Below, piece after piece: positions 43,401 to 55,400 of a stretch of DNA of 64,000 nt. The stretch spans positions 6,542,044 to 6,606,043 of the forward strand of contig OX465592.1 of assembly GCA_950022655.1 (NCBI GenBank). The letters run 5' to 3'. Within the stretch, counting starts at the first letter, position 1. The number at the start of each line of letters is the position of its first letter. This DNA is from Alentia gelatinosa (Eukaryota > Annelida > Polychaeta > Phyllodocida > Polynoidae). The notes beneath the pieces were generated by a model, which worked only from the letters and a program-made list of their open reading frames with translations, was not told where the DNA came from and ran no database searches. A program made the position numbers and the translations under genes.

Positions 43401-46400
43401 ATAATAGAATATAAAGAAAATCTAAAAAGTTGCTGTTCATATAGTAAAACCCATGTTATTTTTTTCAAACTTTCTTAGAATATAGCAGATGTATAGTATT
43501 ACACATTTAGGTTTTTAAATACCTAGGCCATCATCCTTATTTTGAAGGAATTGAAGTAATCATATGTTTATTTCTTAAGTCAATGCTTCTTTTTATAAAT
43601 CAAGATTTACAAGTGAATATCTCTTACCTCACTTATCAATTCGAAGCCATCTGTCTCTTTCACCTTGTTGGCCAGGAACCTTTAGGGAAGGGAAATATAT
43701 GGTTTATCATAAGCAACTAAAAACAAACAATAGCAACTTTCAGGTAATATATGAAGACATGGTTAGTGTGCCTGAAGGGAATCTGTTACGAGATGCTTTG
43801 GTCGGAAATATTTACTGAGTTCGAAGAACAAGGAGAATATATTTCCAGCCAAAACATCGAGGAACAGATGGAATTCAGACATACTCACTATAAAATCTAT
43901 GCTACTCAGTTTATCGCCCATTGAGTACGGGTTACCGTACTCGTAAGCCTGTTGAGTACGAGTTCCTAATGTTAAGCCTATGGACGTTTACACCAGGCAC
44001 AGTTAAATATTCAAAAGTACAGCTTAAGGGGGGGACATCCTTTGTTCCCAGCAAAGTGCCCCCTTAAGTGGGGTATCCCCTCAAGCGGGGTTAATAAAAC
44101 ACTAAATACTGTTCCGATTAAACTGTCCCCTTAAGCGAGGTGTCTGAGAAATGTTTTTTTTACTGTAACCTGTCTTGAACGGAGAGTAAGTCTTAAGAAG
44201 AAACCAACAAGTTTTGGTCAAAGTCATCGTCTCGATAAGTTTGATGCAGAGTGAATATCATTTAGCATTCAAACGAGTCAAACTTTGACCAAAACGAATT
44301 GCTTTCTGTATTTATCTCACCCTAAAATAATGGACAACACACAGGATATAGACCATGGCGAACGGACTGCAATACTCATAGGGGCATGTAGAACGAGTTC
44401 CCAATGTTAAGCTTATGGGACAAAAATACCAGGGGTAAGATAAATACACAATATTACCATGATTTGGATCTAAGTGGCCGTATTCTCCGCGTAGTTGACG
44501 CGTAGTAATACTCTGAGAGGTAGCGAGGAGTATGACGTAATGTCAACTACAAGGAGAATACGGTCACACAGATCGAAATGGTGGTAATGTTGTATTTATT
44601 ACTCGCTTTTTGAATAATCTTTAGGAAAAAAAACTTGTATATAATAATTAGAAATTCGACCCTAGCGCCATGCTTTGTTTGTATGAATTAGTTCCTATAA
44701 TGCCCTTCAGGTGGCCGAAAAAGCCGTATTCTCCTAGGAGATTCCGGAGGTCCATATTCCACTTAGTAGCAATCTGTTAGCTCCATTAGCTTAGCATGGA
44801 GACTCCGTACTAGATGGGTAATAAAGAGCAGTGTGGGCTTACTGTGCCTGTGCGAACACATTGTCGATGTTCTTCTCGAAGCCAACATTGCCCTTGGACT
44901 TCCACATGAGCCAGAGCTTGAAGACGTCGATCTTACGACCGCACTGGACGGACTTGTCGCCCGTGTCGTAGGACACGTCGTAGAACTTGTCCTGCTGGAA
45001 GAGGTAATTGGCGTTGGCGCTGTGGGCCTCGTGAAGAATACGTTCGTGTTTGGTGAGGAAGGCGCAGCACTGGAGAGGAGCTCCCATCATCTTGTGAGCA
45101 TTCCACGCCACCGAGTCGGCCCTGCCAAATTATATTTGGTGGTGTGTAAGTATAGAGGGTATACAGATATATAGTAATAAGTATGGACTGTATATAGGTA
45201 TATAGCAATAAGTATAGAGTGTATAAAGGTATATAGTAATAAGTATAGAGTGTATAAAGGTATATAGTAATAAGTATAGAGTGTATATATATAGGTATAT
45301 AGTAATAAGTATAGTGTATATAGGTATTAAAGAAGAAACCAACAAGTTTTGATCAATGCTGTTGTCCTCCATGAGTTTGATGCGGAGTGATATGAACAAA
45401 GTGACAGGCAAGTGAATATCACATAGCATTCAAATGAGTTGGAGAATGACTTCTCACCCCTGTACATACTAAAAAAAATGGACAATGTACAGTATATAGA
45501 CCATGAAGAATGAACTTCAATACTTGTAGGGGCATGGGAAACAAGTTCCCAATGTTGAGCCTATGGGAAAAAACTACCAGGGGTGAGATAAGGATATATA
45601 CTGATAAGTATAGAGTGTAAATAGATATATAGGTATAAGTATAGTGTCTACAGATATATAGTAATAAGTATAGAGTGTATAGGTATATAGGAATAAGGTG
45701 TGTTACCTGTCGATGCCAGCCATCTTGTGGCAGCATGTAACTATAGAGTGTTCATCTACAGGTATATAGTAATAAGTATGGACTGTATATAGGTATATAG
45801 TAATAAGTACAGAGTGTAGATAGGTATATAGTAATAAGTATAGAATGTATACAGGTATATAATAATAAGTATAGAATGAATATAAGTATATAGTAATAAG
45901 GCGTGTTACCTTTCGATGCCGGCCATCTTGTGGCGATGTGTGCGGGAGAGTAGTGCCCCACCTCCCCAGCAGGAGTCGACGTGCATCCACAGCCCGTGCT
46001 TCTCACACACATCAGCGATGGCGTTGAGTGGGTCGTAGGCGCCCATCACCGTCGTGCCACTTGTAGCATTCACCAGGAACGGCTGGAAGCCCTGAGACAC
46101 AACACACAGATAGGTGAGCTTGGGACTGTTGAATAAATACACCATATTGACTGGCTTCAGAAACAAGCCGTCATATGCTCGAAAGAGTTGACGCGTAGTA
46201 ATATTAGGAAACGTCCTTACTGTGGACGAAACGTTTCCTGTTCGAGGTCAGTCATCAATATCATACTGCCTGACGCCATAGGCGGAAGCACGGACTTGTA
46301 TTACAGTATAGGTCCGTGGCGGAAGGCAGTATGATATCGACGACTAACCGAGAATGAGAATCGTTTCGTCTACAGTCAGGACGTTTGCTTATTATTATAC

Positions 46401-49400
46401 ACCTTAAATCGATGAAAAAACGACATTTTAATGACTTATTATGTCACTCTCACAGCGGGCACGAACATTATCATTACTGCACCCCTAGCAGCGGGCAGTA
46501 TTTCATAGACATTCCGACACAGGTATATAATAATATCCGAGCATATGCGGCAGAGGCAACTCCGAGGAGTGTACAACTGCTTTTATCTGAAACCAGTCTA
46601 TATTGTGGGGCACTGATATTAGTTCATTTAAGTATGCACTATTTTTTTCAACCACACTATTTTTTCATATGCGCCGGCTTTTGCCACCCAGAGAATACAA
46701 CATATCCGTATGCTCTAGGCATGTAGATACATGCAGCCCATGTGTTTTCTATGGACACTTTGTATTAGGTTTACTTCATCAAAGACGATAGATACAACAA
46801 ATGATGGTTTTGTGGACAGGCGTCCCTGTAAACTCTGGTTAACTTCATAATATACTCGCTAACGCTCGTGTATGTAGCTGGAGGGTATACTTACATCATC
46901 CTTGGCTTTCTGAATGGCGGTGTCGAGCTCGGCGGGGATCATACAGCCGTCCTCATCACAGGGCACGGACAACACGCTATTCACCCCGATACCCAGCAAC
47001 CCAGCGGCCTTCTTCATCGAGTAGTGAGACTGTCAACGCAGAAAAAGGTGGATTTTTACTATAGTTACTGTCAACGCAGAAAAAAAGGTGGATTCTTACT
47101 ATATTTACTGTCAATACAGAGAAAAGGTGGATTCTTACGACAGTGAGATGGAAAACAGAGGGCAAAGGTGGATTCTTACTAAAGTCATAAATGGTGGATT
47201 CTACACTGACTGTCAATGCAGAGAAAAGGTGGATTCTTACTATATTTACTGTCAATACAGGGAAAAGGTGGATTCTTACTCAGTTACTGTCAATACAGGG
47301 AAAAGGTGGATTTTCACTATATTGACTGTCAATACATTAAGTGGCTGTCAACAAAGGGAAAAGGTGGATTCTTACAAAAGTGAATATCAACACATTTTGT
47401 TGGGCCCGTAATCTAACTCCTCTTCGACTCGTGAGATTACGGAGCCAGCAGAATGCGTGACATAAATAAACTCATACTCCAACTCGTGACGTCTCTTGTT
47501 ATTATTATCATGGAAACGATGTAGGATAATAATTATCCTACCCCGTTTCCATGAGTTATGAATATCAGAAGGTAATGACATCTTAAAGACATTATGTCAC
47601 ACCTGTGACATAAAACAAATCCCATGTTAAGCCTATGGGGTTTCTAATTAGGGGTAGGATAATATGAAGAGACGTCACAAGTTTGAGTCTGAGTTTATTT
47701 ATGCCACGCATTTTGTTGGCTCCATAATTTCACGAGTCGAAGACGAGTGACATTACAGAGCCAACAAAATGAGTGGCACAAATAAGCTCAAACTCAAACG
47801 AGTGGCGTCTAGATTTTATCCTACCCCATTTCCATTTTTTTTCAGTATCAGAAAGTAGTGGCATAAACAACACTTTATGTCACACCCGTGACATAAACAA
47901 ATCCCAAAAGCCTATGGCGTTTTTAATTAGGGGTAGGATAAAACTCTATAGCTATAATGTGGTTACATTTACCTGGGCGGAGGTGAACAAGCAGATGCGA
48001 AGACCGAACATGCCCTCAGACTTCACCTGCGGGAACATGTGGTAGCGAGCCAGGTTGACTCCGTACAGGTTGGAGATGCTGCCACCTGGTGAGAAGGGAG
48101 AGAAGCGAGCCGTCAGATGCTGGGCCTACAGTACATTATTTATAGCGACGACCTGCACTCATTATGTTTACAGAATAGGAGAATAGAATGTACACATACA
48201 ATAACAGGCGATTGGAAGAAAGACAGAAGTCCTATTCAGTGGTATCCTTGGATGTTGACATGGTCTATTGAGGAGAGAGCCTACATGGAAAGCTATTCTT
48301 TTAGGTCTAATCACAAGGTATTTCACTTGGACCTAGGATTCAAGGTTCAGTTTGAAAGGAATACTGGTCTATATTCATATATCAGGCTGGTTGAATGCTA
48401 AAATTTTCAGCTATAACTACTTGGTTTTATATCACAGGAGATGTTAATGCTTTTTTACTGAATACTATGTTCTATTAAAGAAAATGTACATATTAGTAAC
48501 ATAGAATATGGATATACATATATCTCCGAGGCCAAAATCAGGAATTGCACAGGAAAAAATAGGAGAGAATTTCCGAAAGGTGTTACTGGAAAGTGTGCCG
48601 ATTTTCTTTTGTCTCCGGACAGAAAAGAGAGCTAAACAACACAGAAGTATTGGTATGGTCAATGAGTATAGAACACGTAGTAATGTGTGAACACGAAGAG
48701 GAAATCTAAGGAGTGCACTCGAGTCCATCAAGAAGAGTTCCACGCCAAGCAAACGGTGTGATTTATACCTGGGCAAAATATACCATCCCCTGCCTTATAG
48801 TCGATGAGGTCACGCATTTTCTTCAACACAACTTGCTCCATTAATGTGAAGACGGGAGCGACTTCATAAGTATACCTGAAATTTCATTCAATGTTGAGTA
48901 ACAAGAAATCACCTGGGTTGTTAGTATGGATATGGACAGTGTACCTTGATTATTATTATATACCTGTGTCCGAATGTCTATGAAATACTGCCCGCTCCTA
49001 GGGGTGCAGTAATAATAATGTTCGTGCCCGCTGTGAGAGTGACTTGATAAGTCATTAAAATTTAGTTTTTTCATCGATTTAAGGTATATATTAATAAGCA
49101 AACATCCTGACTGTAGACAAAATGATTCTCGTTCTCGGTCAGTCGTCGATATCATACTGCCTTCCGCCTATGGTGTCAGGCAGTATGATATCGATGACTG
49201 ACCTCGAACAGGAACCGTTTCGTCCACAGTATGGATGTTTCCTAATATTACTATACACGTGTGGCCAAACATGTATGAAATACTGCCTGCTGCTAGGGGT
49301 GTAGTATAAATAATGTTCGTGCTCACTGTGGCAGCGGGCCGTAGTGAATGGCAGTGGTTTTCGTGGAGCGGAAAAGTTAATAAAACAGTTTTTTTTAACG

Positions 49401-52400
49401 ATTAGGAGGTATATAGTAATAAGAAAACGTAGTGATTGAGCCCGTATGGCTGAGCATTCTTGGTCATTTGATGCAGAAATACGCCCCTTCGCCTACGGCG
49501 TCAGGACATATTTTTGCATCAAATGTCCTCGAACGGCTACCTGTTGGGGCTCAGTAACCACGTTTTCTCTTATTATATACCCATGGGCGAATGTCTCACT
49601 TTTACTGACCAGTACGGATTCTGTTTGTCACTGAGTGACGAAAGAATATTCATACGTCCCTCCGTACAACATGACCACTTTCATCCTCAAAAAAGTGAGT
49701 TATGATATTGTAAAATAGCATTTTCGATGATTTTTATGTATATGATAATAAGGAGCCATAGTGAGTGTATCTGAATTCCATCTGATCCTCAATATTTTGA
49801 TTGGATATGCATTCACCTCGTTCTTTTAACTCGGTGAATATTTGCGACCAAAATATATCTGAATAAATTCCATTCAGACACACTAACCATGTCTCCATAT
49901 AATACAGTGTCCATGGTATTGATGAGATCCAGTCCTTTGTAGTTATACACATCTATGGAAGTCTATGCGATAATTAACAAGCAACAAAGCCTACTATATT
50001 ATACAAATAATTCTTTTTTAATTTTTTTTTTTTTTTTTTTTTTACAAATTGGTTCAAATTATTGATTTTTTGTATATAACATGATGTCACAGTAATTGTG
50101 AGAATCGCCGAAATACTGTGAAGATTCTAGATGTGAAATAAATGCAAAGGATGGGAACATGATTAACTGAAGTGTAAGTAATCCCCGCCCTCGTTCTATC
50201 TTCTCCCTATTATGTAAAATAAAACACATTTCTGATCCTAATGTCTTGTCCAAGTTATATTCGCATTTTATTAATATTGATTAAAATTTGTTAAAATAAA
50301 ATTCAGTTATGTTGACTCAGTGTATAGCACACTTTATCCTGCCCTTCATATAAATCTCCATAGACTTAACATGGTGTGACTGTATACCACTGTTATGCCA
50401 TAAAATATTTATATGCCACGGTGATATATGCAATTAAAAGCATGTGACAGGGTAGGATAAAATCTAGTCATCGCTCAAATTCATATGATTTTTTATATGG
50501 CATTCGTTTTCTTCTGCTACAGATATCACTCAGCTCCGCTTTGTGATATCATTCCGCGAAGACAACTCATGCCATATAAACAATCATATGAAATTTCGTG
50601 ATGTTTCTTGATATTATCTCACCCCAGTATTTTTCTCCATAGCCTTAACATTAGGAGCTCATACTCCATGGCCATGAAGATAGTGTATCCAATACTCAAT
50701 GGCTAATTGGGTGATTAATAATGTTAAACAGGGTGACACAAAATCAGAAAGAAACTCGAATAAAAAAACCGAGTCCCCACTCCACCTTGTTTGACTGCTA
50801 CGTAATCGAAATCAGTGGAAAAAGGCTATGTCGACAATAAAGCTTTGACATTATTTCCTTATAACGTCTGAATCCTACGTGTCGAAAAGAATATACGCGT
50901 TTATCTTATTTTATCAAATGAATTCGGAAAAACACAACTGTTGATATATTTTACTTAAGAATACAAGGAAAGTATGCAAAGTATAAATGTGGGAGTTGCA
51001 AGGCAGCTATCAGAAAAGGCTAGTTAGTATTTAATTGAATTTACTGCTTGCTAGAAAGTTGCGAGTGCATATAACGTTTCCTTTCCAATTTTTTGTTTCG
51101 TGGTCGAAAGAAATGGAAATTGGTGCAGTGACCGGGGCCCGTTCAATAATCTAGGCTCGTACATGGAGATCCCTTCCTTTACCTTCCACAAGGGTTATTG
51201 TCTAATGATATTTAAGTTTGTTCACTAGGGCGGTCATAGCCGTCCATAAGGTCATCCATAAGTGTTGAAAAAAGTTGACCCAAATAGTCCCTGGGTCTCT
51301 ATGGCGTACAGAAAATGGTCTTCATGTATGAACCTAGATTATTCAACAGGCCCTGTTGGTTCTTAATACATCATTGACATAATGATGGCTTTAAGAATAC
51401 TATCATTTCTTTTTGTTTAGTAAATTATCGCCTTGTAATTCTTGTTAGTAAAGAAGCAAATATCGAGCCTTAAGTATGAAGCGAGAAGGCAATATCGAGA
51501 GTTCATCATAGATCCATATACAAATAAGTATATTAAGGAAATATAAATATTTTGAAACTGGATAAAAACGTATAAATATAATGTGATGTTTGTGAACCCA
51601 TACTAAAAAATGTTGTGCAATAATATATTCCCAGGACATAGGAAGATTCAACAATTCATAAAAAAACATGAATGTAAACATTTTGACAATAACAGCTTAA
51701 ATACAGTAAAAAAAAATTAAATACAGAAAAATGCCAATTGTGAATGTGAAAAAAGCTTGTATTTTTTTTGTAAGATGAGACTGGCTGGGTATGAGAGAGA
51801 TTGAAGGGGAATACGTACTGGCTTCCATTCATGGCCTCGGTCAGCCATGCTCCAGCCAGTCCGTACTGGTTAAAACCGGAGAAGAGCTGGTTGAAGAAGT
51901 GCGGGTGATCTACAAATCAAATTTACAAAATGTCTCAGAATTATTATATATAAGATTGTATCATTATATCACAAAACCAACAACTCAAGTTTTTGGATTG
52001 AAGGTGGTATTATACGGAAACTGGTTTACCGTCTTCTTACGTCAAAAATATGCAGTGAAATCTTTGATCACATACATCCCGATGCCGTAGGCAGAGAAAC
52101 GTATATGATCAATGGTTAGACCAAGTATTTTGATGTACAAAGACAGTCAGCCTGTTTTTGTATTATTATATACCTAAAAATGGCGAAATTTTACCTAGTC
52201 ACATGATCAGATACCCCGTACGTCACAGTGTGGCGTACGGGTATAAATACGCCATGGGTAGGAGCGGGTAGTATACGTAGTTCATACTACCACAGGTATA
52301 TAATAATTAATGATACTTGCTGCTTATACATGAGTTTTGACACAACGTTTCGGCCAATATTGGCCTTCTTCAGGTGTACATACTCTCCTCCTACAAGCAC

Positions 52401-55400
52401 CGAATTACATTTTGTTAGCAAGAAAATTAAAATACTTGTGTTTCCATAGTTACTACATTAGTTACTAGATAAAATCTTCTTATAATAATAATTGGGAAAA
52501 AATCTTGCACATAATTATAAATTAAATCAATTTAATTTGGTTATTTAAAATTGTCGTCTGCTAATTGTAAGAGCCGTGCATAGCCGAAGACAATTCCCGC
52601 CAGAAGCTAATTAGTTTAGCCTCTACACCCAGATTGATGTCTCTCGGCTACCTGGGCAGGGAAAGTGACCTTTGGTTTTAACCTTTAGGTTACCAGGAAC
52701 TCGCTGTGCCAGCGAAAATATCATGATCGCGATTGCCGCACGAAATAAGAGAGAAAAAACACCACATGCGGTCTGCATGTAAATCGTTCCTCTGATTGAA
52801 CTGGGATTTGTTAAACATTGGAAAATTGAACTGTGACAATTGTATTTTGTACTTTGGAGGGTAAGATGGGTAACAAAATGGCTGCTCACTGGTTTTCACG
52901 CTGTACTTGATGGTGTCCTTGCAGGCGGCGACCAGTTCGTCATCAGAAAGACTCTTCTCCCCAATCTCCAGGTCAAACAGTGTCTTCAGCTCCTTGGGGT
53001 GCTTGAACTCCACCACTTTACTGCAGGAGACAAAAACATGGCCACATATTTTATTATCCTGGAGTATTCATATAAGCCTTATGTTGTTATTTAAGGGTGG
53101 CCTACACGATTGAAACAAGCTTGAGGATAAGCTGACGCTTAAGACCTCTTTACTTGATGTCACATATAGATTTATATACAACACTGAGAAATGTATCATG
53201 GACAGATGAAGACATCAATAAAGAAAATTATGAAAAAAAGGCTGGTATGTCCATACAGGGTTCTCATGGGTTTACTATGGACTCTTTATATTAGATAGAT
53301 AATTAAAATTTTTTTCCTTCCGCGCGATTACTATACAATACAAAATTGTTTTATGATTTTGTAGATATGATTATCAAGTTGAGTTTTCCTCTGCCATGTC
53401 CAGCCGTGTTAGATTTTTCCCTGCTGGTATCCGAAACATGTCTATTAAATTCAACCTTTTATCATACACCTAATACAAAGTGTCCATTAAAAAAATACAA
53501 TGGGAGTGTGTATCACCATACCCAGAGCATACAGATATATCCACATAATACAAAGTGTCCATAAAAAACACAATGGGAGTGTGTATCACCATACCTGGAG
53601 CATACAATATGTTGCATGCTCCAGGCTACGAAACCCGATTCATACAGAAAAATAGTGCATCTGAAAAAAACAGTGCGTACCTAAAATGAACTAATATCGG
53701 TACGCCATTTGTCAGGTAAAGGAGGATAATAAATACAATATAGACTGGTTTCAGATAAAAGTGGTTGTATGCTTCTCAGTGTTGACTCTGCACAATATCC
53801 TTGCACGCGCTCGGATATAACTATGCGTCAACTCCTCAGAGTATACCACTGCTTGTATCTAAAACCAGTCAATATATACACAATATTGACTGGATTTAGA
53901 TATATATGTTTCCTATGGGCATTTTGTATCAGATTGATAATAATGTGTTTGTATCATAAATCATTATTATACGATTATCCCCCGATTTAAAATTGAAAGA
54001 TCGGCAAGGAAATGTGAAAAATTAATTATAATTCATGATAAAATAGAGGTTTGTTATAGTAGCTCTCTTGTAACATGCATATGGTCCAACATATTGACAT
54101 TAGAATATTACTTTAGGTGACTGTTGTTAAGTGTATCAAAAATATGCATTTAAATGATCAGATAATGAGACATATAATCTCGTACCTATATATATAGTAA
54201 AAGTACTGAGCATCTATCTCTGGAAATGTTTTGTGAACGGGTATCTGCGGTTTCAGCGGGTCCACTTTGGCCTCCCTATACATGTTTATATCTATGAACT
54301 GTAGAATTTAACAGTCACCTCATACAATAAGCTTAAAAAATCATGTAAACCATGAGAGGTCGACACATAGTAATACACGAGCATGAGCAAAACGTAGTAG
54401 TGATACTGACCAGTCGCCATTAACGGGCTTGTTTATGGCATCCTCCTGAATCAAATCAAAGATCCGCTTCAGAAAGCTGTCAGCTTCGTTTGTATAGCCG
54501 TTGCTGTGGCCGTTGCTGTGGCCGTTGCTGTGGCCGTTGCTGTGGCCATTGCTCGCACCATTGACCCCTGAAAAGTAAAGAAGCCATTTTTTATAATTCA
54601 TCATGACTTTGTTCTAATCAACATTTTCAGCTATCAATATTTATATAGAACTGCATTGAGAATTGTATGAATAGACAATACTCCATGAGTTGAGGTGTAC
54701 CACAATTGTCAATGAGGCGAAGCCGAGTGACAATTAGGGCCCATCTAAATGAGTAGAGTATTGTTTGTATATCTTATAATTTGAGCGCAGTTCTGGATTT
54801 ATCTCACCCCTTTCTATGACATTAAATAACATCACAATATCAGAATAATTAGAATAATCCATATGACGTCATTTCACATTCACTACATCACGGCCATATC
54901 GGGTATTGTCACTTTATAGGGATGATAATTGAGTATTTTTTTAAATGTCATTCCTATGGCTAAACTTGTACCTGGGGTGAGATAAATCAGGATAATGTAT
55001 TGGTAGATCTGTGGTAGATCTGTATTTTAAAACTAATAAAAAGTCCCAGTGATGAATCAAGTACATCCGATCATAGAATTAATCTTTTTTCACTTCTCAA
55101 AAAGAGAATGCAATTCTAAACGATGTTTTCTGATGGTCGAATTCTTTTTTATTCAAATCGTTTCATTTACTGTTTTGCCTGACATGCGAGTAAACTCCTC
55201 TTTATCTCACCCATGGTATTTTTCCCCCATAGGCTTAACATTGGGAACCCATATCCAACGCCAATTGAGTATTTAGCAAAAATATCCATTGGCGGACGAT
55301 GTCACAAATGTTAGCCCATTAGTCAATGTGAAGGGTGAGATAAATTCAGAAACCTTACTCGTTTGAATTGCTACGTAATTCACGTGGCTTCGCCTTGTGA

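Larger units (their letters stand above)
45140..45900. repeat. 31-33-bp minisatellite in intron 9
   Basis: Units of TATAGTAATAAGTATAGAGTGTATAAAGG are repeated about 6 times at 45,140-45,325 and about 9 times at 45,592-45,900. The two parts are separated by the compound element at 45,327-45,592, which evidently inserted into the array. Around 45,695-45,735 the array contains a copy of the end of exon 9. Confidence 0.85.

Noticed and set aside
45130..46012. Minus-strand frames rich in Tyr, Leu and Ile around exon 9
   Set aside because: They are minisatellite translations fused by chance with the ends of exons 9 and 10. The true coding parts end at the splice sites.
48117..48401. 94-codon plus-strand frame in intron 6
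   Set aside because: No recognisable domain. It lies in an intron on the opposite strand, with no splice or start context.
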